Shown: positions 42,580 to 51,850 of the stretch, one piece after another | Numbering within the stretch: position 1 is the first letter of the stretch | Layout: each line of letters begins with the position of its first letter | From: Leadbetterella sp. | GTDB lineage: Bacteria > Bacteroidota > Bacteroidia > Cytophagales > Spirosomataceae | Assembly: GCA_019638185.1 (NCBI GenBank) | Contig: JAHBUH010000004.1 | Span: forward strand, 124,001-188,000 | Length of the DNA stretch: 64,000 bases | Direction: 5' to 3' | The notes under the pieces: model-generated | The model's input: only the letters and a program-made list of their open reading frames with translations | Told to the model about the DNA's origin: nothing | Databases searched by the model: none | Position numbers and translations under genes: made by a program

Positions 42580-43298
42580 TGAAAACAGATATACTGGTAT
42601 TTGCCGTGCATCCGGATGACGCCGAACTGGGCTGCTCCGCTACCATTGCCAAAGAAGTGGCGGCCGGCAAAAAGGTGGTGATCGTGGATCTGACCCAGGG
42701 CGAACTGGGCACGCGCGGCAGTGGCCCGCTCCGCCTGGAAGAGGCCGCCGCCTCCGCCGCCATCCTGAAGCTTTCTGCCCGGGAAAACCTGGGTTTTAAA
42801 GACGGTTTCTTCCGGAATGATGCCGAACACCAGTTGGAGATCATCCGGGTAATACGGAAATACAAGCCGGAAATGGTGCTGATGAATGCGCCGGAAGACC
42901 GCCATCCGGATCACGGCCGGGCCTCGCAGCTCTGTATCGAAGCCTGCTTTTACAGCGGGCTCCGCAAGGTGGTGACTTATGCTGCCGACGGCAGTGAACA
43001 GGCCCCCTGGCGCCCTAAAAATGCCTTCCATTATATCCAGGACCGTTTCCTTAAACCGGACCTGGTGGTAGATGTTTCCGACTACTGGGATATTAAAACA
43101 GCCAGTATCCTGGCATTCAGGAGCCAGTTTTTTGACCCGGAATCAAAGGAACCGGCCAGCTATATTTCCTCGCCGGAATTCCTGGAGTTTGTAAACAGCC
43201 GGGGATCGGAGTTTGGCCACCAGATCGGCGTGCGTTATGGCGAAGGGTTTATCCGGTCAAAGATGCTGGGCGTAAACAGCCTGTTTGATCTGTTATAG
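42579..43298 (+). CDS. bshB1: Bacillithiol biosynthesis deacetylase BshB1
   Basis: A 239-residue zinc deacetylase of the PIG-L/LmbE family that deacetylates GlcNAc-malate in bacillithiol synthesis. Zinc and catalytic residues are in AVHPDDAELGC (His11, Asp13, Asp14) and EDRHPDHGRA (109-112). The C-terminal FRSQF and GHQIGVRYGEGF are typical of BshB1. Neither bshA nor bshC is seen in the window. Translationally coupled to the M23 peptidase; convergent with a GT2 gene only 11 bp away. Confidence 0.9.
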   Translation: MKTDILVFAVHPDDAELGCSATIAKEVAAGKKVVIVDLTQGELGTRGSGPLRLEEAAASAAILKLSARENLGFKDGFFRNDAEHQLEIIRVIRKYKPEMVLMNAPEDRHPDHGRASQLCIEACFYSGLRKVVTYAADGSEQAPWRPKNAFHYIQDRFLKPDLVVDVSDYWDIKTASILAFRSQFFDPESKEPASYISSPEFLEFVNSRGSEFGHQIGVRYGEGFIRSKMLGVNSLFDLL

Positions 43299-43309
43299 TA
43301 CCCTCTTAT

Positions 43310-44047
43310 TTATTGCAATACGGATCGCATCACGATCCGGAAATGGTTATACAAATTCGGCAGGAAACCGAAATGTTCCCGCAGCACCCGGTACCGGTCT
43401 TTCAGTGATCGCCATTTTTGCTGGTGTGAGATCCCCCCGGTGAGGTAGCGGGCCAGCACACCCGGGTACTGTACTATTCGCGAAGCTCTTTTGAGACATT
43501 GAATCTCCCAGTCGATATCCGCGCTGAGGTTATCCGTACGATAAGCCGGGGCTATGGCCTTCCGGGCTATAAACGACTGGTGGCAGATCAGCATTCCCTG
43601 CTTATATTTTTCCCAGGACAAAACCGCCGGTACCTTATGCGGCATGCGTTCGGAACGGAGTCCCAGCACGGTACCTGCATTATCCACCAGCCAGGTATCG
43701 GAATAGATCACATCAGGGTCCTGTGTCATCAGTACCTTCAGCTTAGCCACGGCATCCGGTTCGGCAATCTCATCACCGGCATTCATAAACCATACATACT
43801 GACCTGTAGCCTGGGCCTGCCCTTTGTTCATGGCGTCATACAGCCCCTTGTCGGGCTCTGAAACCAGCACGTTGATCCGGGACCTGTACGGCTCAGCAAT
43901 CTCCAGGGTACGGTCACGCGAGCCCCCGTCAATCAGCAGGTATTCAAAATCCTGATCCGTTTGCGAAACGATACTCTTCAGCGTCCTTTCCAGGAATTCT
44001 TCTGCGTTATAGGTGATGGTAATAACAGACAAACGGGCCATACGCAA
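43310..44047 (-). CDS. GT2-family glycosyltransferase
   Basis: A 245-residue GT-A enzyme: LSVITITYNAEEFLERTLKS at the N-terminus, YLLIDGGSRDRT, and the DxD-like region YVWFMNAGDEI, with WEIQCL further on. Length and motifs resemble WcaA/WcaE-type transferases for cell-surface glycans. Met3 (44041) is an equally good start. Alone on its strand and not obviously part of the polysaccharide operon. Confidence 0.88.
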   Translation of the reverse strand: MRMARLSVITITYNAEEFLERTLKSIVSQTDQDFEYLLIDGGSRDRTLEIAEPYRSRINVLVSEPDKGLYDAMNKGQAQATGQYVWFMNAGDEIAEPDAVAKLKVLMTQDPDVIYSDTWLVDNAGTVLGLRSERMPHKVPAVLSWEKYKQGMLICHQSFIARKAIAPAYRTDNLSADIDWEIQCLKRASRIVQYPGVLARYLTGGISHQQKWRSLKDRYRVLREHFGFLPNLYNHFRIVMRSVLQ

Positions 44048-44134
44048 GCTTGGAAAAACAAATAAAGCCGAAAAATAATCATTAAAAGACTATGCCACGG
44101 CACCTGACGTGCTAAATTATTATCTCCCTTGGCG

Positions 44135-44142
44135 TATATTTG
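44135..44142 (+). promoter_or_regulatory. -7 promoter element for the YfhO-like gene
   Basis: TATATTTG, exact match; predicted start about 44147, 25 nt before the ATG at 44172. Confidence 0.55.
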
Positions 44143-44171
44143 AAAGAAATTTACTGATATACTGACCGAAT

Positions 44172-46607
44172 ATGAACGGATTTAAGAAATACCTGCCTTA
44201 CCTGCTGGCCGTTTTGTTTTTCCTGGTGCTCACGTTTCTTTACTTCAGTCCCGTACTGAGCGGCAAGACCGTAGCCATGCATGATGACGTGATGAGCGCG
44301 GGAAATGCCCGGGAGGCCATGGAATACCATAAAAAAACCGGTGAATACACCTGGTGGACCAATGCCGTTTTCGGCGGTATGCCTGCCAATATGATCTGGG
44401 GCGCTTACCCCTACAGCCTGACCAGCCGGCTGGGAAGCTTCATTTTTGCGGCCATCCCGGCCCCGGTGAATGTGATCTTCCTGCTTATGACCGGTTTCTT
44501 TATCTTTATGATGGGCCTGCGGAAAAACCTCTGGGTAGGCATTATTGCTTCGGTAGCTTACGCTTTCGGTACCTATAACCTGCTTTATACCGAAGCCGGC
44601 CACCTTTCCAAGATCCTGGCCCTGGCCTATGCGCCGGCTATTTTAGGGGGATTTGCCCTTATCTTTCAGCGCCGCTACCTGTCGGGTACTTTCCTGACCG
44701 CCCTGTTTTTATCGCTGGAGATCTACGCTAACCACCTGCAGATCACGTACTATTTTATATTCATCCTCCTGGCCTACTTCGTGTATGAAAGCGTGAAGCT
44801 GATCCGGGCCGGAGAAACCAAAACCCTGGCCAAAGTAACGGGCTGCCTGGCCCTGGCCGTGGTCATCGGAGTAGGCATGCATACCATGCGGCTCTGGAAT
44901 AACCTGGTGTATTCCAAGGAGTCTACCCGTGGGATTTCCGAGCTGAAAAACAGCTCGGTAGGTAATTCGGGCCTGGACCGTGACTATGCCTTCGGGTGGA
45001 GCTATGGCATAGATGAGACCTTTACGCTCATTGTACCTAACCTGATGGGCGGCGGTTCTATAGGAGCCCTATCCAATAAATCAGAAACATACAAAACACT
45101 GGTTTCTAACGGCGTGGATGCTAATATGGCCGGCCAGTTTGTACAGCAGTTGCCCCTGTACTTCGGGGAGCAATCCAGCACCAGCGGCCCGGCGTATTCG
45201 GGTGTTCTGGTGGTCTTCCTGTTTATCCTGGGGCTGTTTATCAGCCGGGGCAGGCTGAAGTGGATCATCCTGGGGCTTACACTCTTCTTTATTGTGCTCT
45301 CCTGGGGCAGTCATTTCGCTTCGTTTAACGACTTCCTCTTTGATCACCTGCCGGGATACAATAAATTCCGGGCGGTGACCATGACCCTGGTGATCGTGCA
45401 TTTCCTGCTGGTCTGGGGGGCGGCCAATACTATTTCCGCGCTCTTCTCCGGTGAGATCACCTGGCCGGTACTCCGCAAGCCGCTTTACTACAGTGTGGGG
45501 ATCATTACAGGCCTGATGCTCATGGGCTACCTGTCTGTAGACTTCAGCGGGCTGCGTGATGCCGATTTTAAATCCGGAATTGCCCAAACCACCGGGCCGG
45601 AATTTGCCAGTAAGCTGATGCATTCCCTGCAGGCCGACCGCCAGAGCATGGCCTGGAGCGATGTGATCCGGGGGATCATCCTGGTAGCCCTGCTGTTTGG
45701 CGGCATCTGGGCTTACTATACTCATAAGTTGAATCAGCGTATCTTTACCTACGTGGTGTTCCTGCTACTGGCCTATGACCTGATCGGCGTAGATAAGCGC
45801 TATTTTAATAACGACGATTTTACCACCCAGAAAGGCAAGGCCCACGAATTTATCCCTACCGCCGCCGACCTGGAGATCCTGAAAGATCAGGATCCGAACT
45901 TCAAGGTGATCAATGTCACCACGTCATTCTCTTCTGACGCTCGCGATTCCTACTTCCATAAGTCGCTGGGCGGATACCACGGCGCCAAGCTGAAGAAAAC
46001 CCAGGAGCTCTATGAAAACCAGCTGATCAACAAAGACGGTCAGCTGAACAGGCAAATCCTGGATATGCTGAATACCAAATACCTCATTACGAACGGCCCA
46101 TCCGGCCCTGTAGCGCAGCGAAACCCCGATGCATTAGGAAATGCCTGGTTCATTGACACCCTGCAGGTAGTGCCTACCGCTGACGATGAACTAAACGCCC
46201 TGGCCCATCTCCAGACAGCCACCAGCGCCGTCACCCAGCAAAACCAGGGACTCGCCGCCAAAACCTACACTCCGGATTCCACCGAAGTGATCCGCCTCAG
46301 CAGCTATGCACCGAATAAACTGGTCTACAGCTCCGAAACGAAAAAACCGGAGTTCGCCGTTTTCTCAGAGATCTACTACCGCGGCAATAAAGACTGGAAG
46401 AGCTACATCGACGGAAAAGAGACCCCGCACCACAAAGTAAACTATGTGCTCCGCGGAATGGAAATACCGGCCGGCAAACACGAGATCGTATTTGAGTTTA
46501 AGCCTGCCGCCGTAGAGAAAGGAAAAACCATAGACCTGATCGCTTCCATTGCGCTGGTGCTGCTGGGCGTGGGGGCGGTGTATGCCGGAGTTAAAAAGAA
46601 GGAATAG
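44172..46607 (+). CDS. YfhO-family large membrane protein
   Basis: An 811-residue multi-pass protein with about twelve transmembrane segments in the first 560 residues, an acidic first periplasmic loop (MHDDVMSAGNARE) and a soluble C-terminal domain (FSEIYYRGNKDWKSYIDGKE) with a last helix about 785-805. This is the YfhO architecture; studied Gram-positive members glycosylate teichoic or lipoteichoic acids as GT-C enzymes. In Bacteroidota the acceptor is unknown. Own promoter; followed by a hairpin. Confidence 0.85.
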   Translation: MNGFKKYLPYLLAVLFFLVLTFLYFSPVLSGKTVAMHDDVMSAGNAREAMEYHKKTGEYTWWTNAVFGGMPANMIWGAYPYSLTSRLGSFIFAAIPAPVNVIFLLMTGFFIFMMGLRKNLWVGIIASVAYAFGTYNLLYTEAGHLSKILALAYAPAILGGFALIFQRRYLSGTFLTALFLSLEIYANHLQITYYFIFILLAYFVYESVKLIRAGETKTLAKVTGCLALAVVIGVGMHTMRLWNNLVYSKESTRGISELKNSSVGNSGLDRDYAFGWSYGIDETFTLIVPNLMGGGSIGALSNKSETYKTLVSNGVDANMAGQFVQQLPLYFGEQSSTSGPAYSGVLVVFLFILGLFISRGRLKWIILGLTLFFIVLSWGSHFASFNDFLFDHLPGYNKFRAVTMTLVIVHFLLVWGAANTISALFSGEITWPVLRKPLYYSVGIITGLMLMGYLSVDFSGLRDADFKSGIAQTTGPEFASKLMHSLQADRQSMAWSDVIRGIILVALLFGGIWAYYTHKLNQRIFTYVVFLLLAYDLIGVDKRYFNNDDFTTQKGKAHEFIPTAADLEILKDQDPNFKVINVTTSFSSDARDSYFHKSLGGYHGAKLKKTQELYENQLINKDGQLNRQILDMLNTKYLITNGPSGPVAQRNPDALGNAWFIDTLQVVPTADDELNALAHLQTATSAVTQQNQGLAAKTYTPDSTEVIRLSSYAPNKLVYSSETKKPEFAVFSEIYYRGNKDWKSYIDGKETPHHKVNYVLRGMEIPAGKHEIVFEFKPAAVEKGKTIDLIASIALVLLGVGAVYAGVKKKE

Positions 46608-46615
46608 CGGTAAAA

Positions 46616-46646
46616 GAAGTAGTGCAGCTCACAGCCGCACTACTTC
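46616..46646. terminator. Bidirectional hairpin between YfhO-like and oxidoreductase genes
   Basis: GAAGTAGTGC (46616-46625) pairs with GCACTACTTC (46637-46646); an inner GCT/AGC pair extends the stem beyond an A-C mismatch. It covers the oxidoreductase stop codon (46629-46631). Confidence 0.65.
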
Positions 46647-47696
46647 CCCCGTTTTCACCGATTCATCACACGCAAAAGCCACCTTAAGGCTGTATACGGC
46701 GTCATCCAGGTGATTATTAAGATCCAGGTCTTCGCTGATGGCTTTCAGGAAATAGAGTTGCTCGCGCTTACAGAGCTCGTTATGGTCGGGCTCATCGCTG
46801 AGGTCTATCCAGCGGTCTTCTTCCGTAAATTCGTTTTGGGCATTGATAGTGGCGTTATGCACTTTCAGCGATTCGGCTTTGCTGTGGGCGTCCACGTTAT
46901 CGGAGTTTCCTTCGGAAGCCGCGTTTTTACCGGCTATGGAAACGCAGCCTTTCGGCCCGATCACGTCTTTCACAAAATAGGCGGTTTCGCTCATCATAGG
47001 GCCCCATCCGGCCTCGTACCAGCCTACAGAGCCGTCTTCAAAGCGGATCTGCAGCTGTCCGTAGTTATAGTTTCCTTCAGGGATGTCATCTGTCAGTCGG
47101 GCGCCGATGGCGCTTACCCATACCGGCCGGGAGCGGGTCATCTGGCACATTACATCAATATAATGTACGCCGCAGTCTACAATGGGGCTCAGGCTTTTCA
47201 TGAGGTTACGGTGCACGTCCCACATGTACCCGTGCGACTGCTGGTTCAGGTTCATACGCATCACCAGCGGCTTACCCAGGGTTTGGGCCACGTCAATAAA
47301 TTTGATCCAGGAGGGATGCACCCGCAGGATGTACCCTACTACCAGCTTCCGGTTCAGGCGGCGGGCGGCATCTGCCACCCTTTCGGCGCCTTCCACCGAG
47401 TCAGCGATGGGCTTTTCCAGGAATACGTGGCAGCCGGCTTCCAGGGCCGCCAGGGCGTACTCTTCGTGGGTGTCGGGATAGGTGGAAATACAAACGGCAT
47501 CCGGCCGGGAAGCCCGGAGCGCCTCGTGAAAATCACTGTAGAGCGGATAGCCGCCACCCAGCTTTTCGTTTAATACTTCTTTGCTGTTTCCTTTGGAAAC
47601 CAGGCCACAGATCTGAAATTCTTCTATTCCGTGATACGCCAGGGCATGAGAAACGCCCATATTGCCACAGCCTACTACCAGTACTTTAATTTTCAC
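46629..47696 (-). CDS. Gfo/Idh/MocA-family oxidoreductase
   Basis: A 355-residue NAD(P)-dependent dehydrogenase. Rossmann motif VVGCGNMGVSHALAY (about 6-20), the conserved EKPIADS (about 94-100) with its catalytic Lys, and MDVMCQMTRSRP-like His/Asp region as HYIDVMCQM. Substrate unknown; relatives act on sugars, inositols and UDP-sugars. A perfect -7 element at 47719-47726 gives a leader near 18 nt. Confidence 0.87.
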   Translation of the reverse strand: MKIKVLVVGCGNMGVSHALAYHGIEEFQICGLVSKGNSKEVLNEKLGGGYPLYSDFHEALRASRPDAVCISTYPDTHEEYALAALEAGCHVFLEKPIADSVEGAERVADAARRLNRKLVVGYILRVHPSWIKFIDVAQTLGKPLVMRMNLNQQSHGYMWDVHRNLMKSLSPIVDCGVHYIDVMCQMTRSRPVWVSAIGARLTDDIPEGNYNYGQLQIRFEDGSVGWYEAGWGPMMSETAYFVKDVIGPKGCVSIAGKNAASEGNSDNVDAHSKAESLKVHNATINAQNEFTEEDRWIDLSDEPDHNELCKREQLYFLKAISEDLDLNNHLDDAVYSLKVAFACDESVKTGEVVRL

Positions 47697-47718
47697 TCTA
47701 TTTTATTTGGTTGGAAAT

Positions 47719-47726
47719 CAAAAATA
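47719..47726 (-). promoter_or_regulatory. -7 promoter element for the oxidoreductase gene
   Basis: Reads TATTTTTG on the minus strand; starts directly after the T-run of the NUDIX gene terminator. Predicted transcript start about 47714. Confidence 0.57.
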
Positions 47727-47731
47727 CAAAA

Positions 47732-47752
47732 AAAGGAGCTCAAAACTCCTTT
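47732..47752 (-). terminator. Intrinsic terminator of the NUDIX gene
   Basis: Read on the minus strand: AAAGGAG, 7-nt loop, CTCCTTT, followed by a run of T. Stem arms 47746-47752 and 47732-47738. Between it and the NUDIX stop (47753-47896) no gene is seen. Confidence 0.75.
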
Positions 47753-47896
47753 CCATAACTTTTAATTAATTTATACGGGAAAGCTGGGGATACGTAAGTC
47801 GCGTATATTAGCTAACGAGGAAGGGCATCTATCCGTGCCGGATTATTTTCATTAAGACGGCCCCCTTCCCCGAAAGTCACATCTTCCCTCCACTTT

Positions 47897-48589
47897 TTAT
47901 AACTTACCCGAAAGAACCTTCCCGGCCGGAACTTTGTCTTGGTAGTTTTCCATCACGTAAATAATGGAGCGGTAAGACATTTTCAGGGCCTCAGCCACTT
48001 CCTTCGGCCCCATCCATACCAGTTCTTCAATGCCTTCCTCGGTCTGAGGGGCCATTTTGGCATCGGAGATCAGCTTCATGCTGTACCATTTGGTGCGCTT
48101 GATCACCAGGTTGCCTTTCTGAAAATACGTATGCCAGGTGGTGACCAGCCGGTGTTCGGCAAAAACGCTGATGCCGCATTCTTCTTCCACTTCACGGATG
48201 GCCGTAACCGCTGACTTCTCCCCTTTTTCGGCTTTTCCTTTAGGCAGATCCCAGAAACCCAGTCGTTTCATCATCAGTACCTGACCGGAGTGATTTTCCA
48301 CCACTCCACCGGCGGCTTTCACAAACTGAAGCTCTTTTTTCAGGTATTTACGGAATTTACGCTCGTCTTTTACCGTAAAAAAAACTTCTGTCTGCCCACT
48401 GCTATGGTTTCCCTGGAGGTATTCCATAAAGCTAAGGATATTCCGGTGCCCGGCATTCCGGATCAGGGGGCGCCCGCTTATCTCCCGGAATTTAATGACA
48501 TCTTTTTTGAGATCAATGACCTGTGTGTATCCGGCAGGCTCCGGCTTTTCAAGGATATGTAAGGGAATGTTATTGACAAAGATGATCAT
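47897..48589 (-). CDS. NUDIX hydrolase
   Basis: A 230-residue hydrolase. The Nudix box is at about 117-139: G(5)E(7)REVEEECGI, read as GKAEKGEKSAVTAI then REVEEECGI. An N-terminal extension of about 90 residues (MIIFVNNIPLHILE ...) precedes the domain and is not recognised. It hydrolyses a nucleoside diphosphate derivative; FWDLPKGKAEKGE resembles the MutT/Ap4A subgroup. A perfect -7 element at 48607-48614 gives a leader near 13 nt. A terminator follows at 47732. Confidence 0.88.
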   Translation of the reverse strand: MIIFVNNIPLHILEKPEPAGYTQVIDLKKDVIKFREISGRPLIRNAGHRNILSFMEYLQGNHSSGQTEVFFTVKDERKFRKYLKKELQFVKAAGGVVENHSGQVLMMKRLGFWDLPKGKAEKGEKSAVTAIREVEEECGISVFAEHRLVTTWHTYFQKGNLVIKRTKWYSMKLISDAKMAPQTEEGIEELVWMGPKEVAEALKMSYRSIIYVMENYQDKVPAGKVLSGKL

Positions 48590-48606
48590 ACGGCGTATTG
48601 AAAATG

Positions 48607-48614
48607 CAAAGTTA
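48607..48614 (-). promoter_or_regulatory. -7 promoter element for the NUDIX gene
   Basis: Reads TAACTTTG on the minus strand, exact match; predicted transcript start about 48602. Divergent from 48723; the plus-strand gene has the one-base-short TTACTTTG at 48672-48679. Confidence 0.55.
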
Positions 48615-48722
48615 AAGGGAAACAGACGATTAATTTTGCTTGCCCGAATCTTAAATGAGATATTTTTTTTGTTACTTTGCAGTTAAAACAAGTTAGGTAA
48701 GTAGGTACTTATCTTTTTCTAC

Positions 48723-50009
48723 ATGGAAATATTTATAATTCTGTTCCTGATTCTGCTGAATGGAATATTTTCGATGTCTGAGATCGCACTGGTCTCGTCT
48801 CGCAAAGCCAAACTGGAAATCGCTGCTAAAAACGGAAAAAAAAGTGCTGCAGAAGCCCTGGAGCTGGCCAATTCCCCGGGCCGTTTCTTATCCACCGTAC
48901 AAATTGGAATTACAGTTATCGGAATTCTGACCGGTATTTACTCCGGCGATACATTCAAAGGTTATCTTATCCCTTATCTGCAGGGCATGGGCATGCCGGC
49001 CGCCTACGCAGATAACGTAGCCGTGGCGCTGATCACGGTTCTTGTTACCTTCCTGACCCTGATCTTTGGAGAGCTGGTACCCAAAAGAATAGGCATGGCC
49101 ATTCCTGAGGATATCGCCACCACCGTGGTGAGGCCCATGAATATCCTTTCCAAAATCGCTTCGCCGTTTATCTGGCTGCTCAGCAAGTCTTCCGACCTCA
49201 TTTTCAAGCTGATCGGATTAAAGGAAAATGACAATTCCGTAACGGAAGAAGAGATCAAGAATATCATCCAGGAAGGCGCCTCTGACGGGACCATCGAGGA
49301 AATTGAGCACGAGATCGTTCAGAACGTATTTCAGCTGGGTGACCGCAAGATCACTTCGCTGATGACCAGTGTGAATGATATCAGCTTCCTGGACCTGGAT
49401 GACAGCCCCGAAGAGAACCGGGAGAAGATCATCGAGAAAAAACACTCCATTTACCCGGTCTGCAAAGACGGGATCAATGACATCAAAGGGCTGCTTTACA
49501 TCAAAGACCTGCTGGGAAAATCACTGGACAAGGAGCTGGAAGACCTGGAGCCCATCCTGAGGCCCGCTCTGTATATCGCTGAAAATAACCACGCCTACCA
49601 GGTGCTGGAGAAGTTCCAGGAAGAGCGTATCCACTTCGGGGTAATCGTGGATGAGTATGGCTCAGTGGCGGGTATCGTGACCATGAATGACATTCTGGAT
49701 GCGCTGGTGGGCGATATCTCCGAGACCAATGAGTTTGAATACGAGATCGTGGAGCGGGAAGACGGCAGCTTCCTGATCGATGCCGCCCTGCCTTTTGATG
49801 ACTTCCTCAGCGAATTCGAAATAGACTTACCTAACCGCAAAGAGTACAACGGTTTTGATACCATGGGTGGCTTTGCCCTCCACATCCTGAAAGAGATCCC
49901 TACCACCGGTGAGAAGTTTTACTGGGAAGATTATGTCTTTGAGGTGATGGACATGGATAAAAACCGGGTAGATAAAATTCTGGTAAGTAAAACCAATCCT
50001 GACGAATGA
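48723..50009 (+). CDS. CorC/HlyC-family (CNNM-type) membrane protein
   Basis: A 428-residue protein: DUF21/CNNM transmembrane domain about 1-190 (three hydrophobic segments plus the acidic NGIFSMSEIALVS motif), paired CBS domains about 200-335, and a CorC_HlyC domain about 350-425 (FLIDAALPFDDFLSEFEI). Members export or sense divalent cations such as Mg2+ or Co2+. Gliding-motility GldE has the same layout, so this could be GldE; the motility genes are not next to it. Overlaps pyrE by 4 bp. Confidence 0.85.
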   Translation: MEIFIILFLILLNGIFSMSEIALVSSRKAKLEIAAKNGKKSAAEALELANSPGRFLSTVQIGITVIGILTGIYSGDTFKGYLIPYLQGMGMPAAYADNVAVALITVLVTFLTLIFGELVPKRIGMAIPEDIATTVVRPMNILSKIASPFIWLLSKSSDLIFKLIGLKENDNSVTEEEIKNIIQEGASDGTIEEIEHEIVQNVFQLGDRKITSLMTSVNDISFLDLDDSPEENREKIIEKKHSIYPVCKDGINDIKGLLYIKDLLGKSLDKELEDLEPILRPALYIAENNHAYQVLEKFQEERIHFGVIVDEYGSVAGIVTMNDILDALVGDISETNEFEYEIVEREDGSFLIDAALPFDDFLSEFEIDLPNRKEYNGFDTMGGFALHILKEIPTTGEKFYWEDYVFEVMDMDKNRVDKILVSKTNPDE

Positions 50010-50629
50010 ACACTGCACGAAAGATAGCGTCTTTCCTCCTGAGCACCCGGGCGGTTAAACTCAGTCCGCAAAAACCTTTCCGGTGGAGCTCAGGCTGGAA
50101 TTCGCCCATTTACTGCGATAACCGAATCACGCTCTCGGATGTGGAAGCGCGTACTTTCATTAAAAAAGCGCTGGCCAAAGCCATCCGGAAAGAGTTTCCC
50201 GAAGCCACGGCCATAGCCGGGGTAGCCACGGCGGGAATAGCCCAGGGAGCCCTGGTGGCCGATTACCTGCAGCTGCCTTTTGCCTATGTGCGCCCCAAAC
50301 CCAAAGAGCACGGCATGGGTAACCAGATAGAAGGCCGGATGGAGCCGGGAAGCAAGGTAGTGGTGCTGGAAGACCTGGTGTCTACCGGCGGCAGCTCCCT
50401 GAAAGCCGCCGAAGCCCTGCAGGCCCAGGGAATAGAAGTGCTGGGCATGATAGCCATCTTCACCTACGGCTTTAAGGCGGCTGAAAAGAATTTTGCCGAA
50501 AAGCAGTTGAAACTGGTCACCCTCAGTAATTACTCCTACCTGATAGACGAGGCCGTAAAGCAGAATTACGTGAGTACCGGAGACCTGGATCTCCTGAAGA
50601 AATGGCGGCGTAAGCCTGAGGCATTTTGA
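50006..50629 (+). CDS. pyrE: Orotate phosphoribosyltransferase
   Basis: A 207-residue enzyme joining orotate to PRPP in pyrimidine synthesis. The PRPP-binding signature is VVLEDLVSTGGSSLKAAEAL (about 113-132), and the hood region AYVRPKPKEHGMGNQIEG is typical. GWNSPIYCDNRITLS near residues 30-44 belongs to the orotate site. Four-base overlap with the CorC-like gene makes translational coupling likely. Confidence 0.93.
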   Translation: MNTARKIASFLLSTRAVKLSPQKPFRWSSGWNSPIYCDNRITLSDVEARTFIKKALAKAIRKEFPEATAIAGVATAGIAQGALVADYLQLPFAYVRPKPKEHGMGNQIEGRMEPGSKVVVLEDLVSTGGSSLKAAEALQAQGIEVLGMIAIFTYGFKAAEKNFAEKQLKLVTLSNYSYLIDEAVKQNYVSTGDLDLLKKWRRKPEAF

Positions 50630-50707
50630 AAATAATTTGTTAATGCGCTGATTCCGTCCTGACTTTTTCTTCCCGGAGAAGGTCTAATGGGCTAAAAGAT
50701 ATTCCCG

Positions 50708-51850
50708 ATGAAAACTATACTTACCCTTCTGGGCCTGTGGCTTTGTATCAGTTGCGCTTCCGTAAAAAAAGAGCTTGATAACGGCCGTTATAAGCAGGCC
50801 GTGGACCTCGCCGTATCCAAACTGAAGGGGAAGAAAAAGAAATCGCCGAAGTTTGTACTGGGTCTGGAAGAAGCCTATGAATACTACCTCCAGGAAAAGC
50901 TGACCCAGGCCGATAACCTGAAACGAAAAGCGGCAGAGGGTACAGACCTGAAGATCCTGAAAATTTATGAAGAGATAGAAAGTGTGCAGGCATCTATCCG
51001 GCCTCTCCTGCCCCTGACCGATAAGAACGGGTATAAAGCGGACATCCAACTGATGGATGTGAGTGCAGAACTGGCTCAATACCGGAACAAAGCCGCCGAT
51101 TTTCTCTATACCGGCGCCCTGGATAACCTGGAAAAAGCAGCAAAAGGCGATAAAACCGCCGCACGGGAGGCCTATAGCGCATTAAAGCAGATGGAAAACA
51201 TAGCCGGAGGCACCAGCCATATCCGGAAACTGCAGGAGGAAGCCAAAACACTGGGCACCACGCACATCCTTCTGGAAACCGAAATCAGCCCGAAGATCAG
51301 CCTGAGCAAGGCCGCCACCGGGCTTTTCCGGGATCTGGGATCCGAAAATCTGAATAAAACCTGGCAAACCCTCCACCTCTCTGCCGACCGCCGCCAGAAG
51401 CTGGATTACGAGGTCACCCTGGTGCTGAATGATTTTGTGATTTCCCCCGAGAAAGAAAGTACGAGGGAATACCAGGACAAAAAGGAGATCGAAGAAGAAG
51501 CCGGCTCCTCGTCCCGGAATAACGAGAAGATCAAACGCAAGGTAGAAGTAAAGGCTGACGTGATAGAACTCTACCGTTTCAAGGAAGCGGTAGTGAAGGG
51601 CCAGCTCATCATTTATGACCGTAACGCCCGTAAGGAGCTCTATAACCAGGAAGTAAATGCCGTACAGACGTTTGAAAATTATGCGTCCACGTTTAAGGGC
51701 GACAAACGCGCCCTGAGCGATGTCAGCCGGAAAAGGATAGGCGGCAAACCTATCCCTTTCCCTACTAACGAGCAGATCCTGGCTGATGCCCTGGCCCTCC
51801 TCAAAAAGGATATGCTGGCCAAGGCCGCCAGCCGGTATTCCGCCTATTGA
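50708..51850 (+). CDS. Lipoprotein of unknown function
   Basis: A 380-residue lipoprotein (LCISCASV, Cys near residue 16). Residues about 20-200 are helix-rich with TPR-like spacing (YKQAVDLAVSKL, YEYYLQEKLTQADNLKRKA), and the C-terminal part (about 205-380) is strand-rich with two charged stretches (EIEEEAGSSSRNNEKIKRK). Not recognised as a named family. Own gap of 78 bp upstream; its stop and the GH88 stop share the palindrome TGATCA. Confidence 0.68.
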   Translation: MKTILTLLGLWLCISCASVKKELDNGRYKQAVDLAVSKLKGKKKKSPKFVLGLEEAYEYYLQEKLTQADNLKRKAAEGTDLKILKIYEEIESVQASIRPLLPLTDKNGYKADIQLMDVSAELAQYRNKAADFLYTGALDNLEKAAKGDKTAAREAYSALKQMENIAGGTSHIRKLQEEAKTLGTTHILLETEISPKISLSKAATGLFRDLGSENLNKTWQTLHLSADRRQKLDYEVTLVLNDFVISPEKESTREYQDKKEIEEEAGSSSRNNEKIKRKVEVKADVIELYRFKEAVVKGQLIIYDRNARKELYNQEVNAVQTFENYASTFKGDKRALSDVSRKRIGGKPIPFPTNEQILADALALLKKDMLAKAASRYSAY

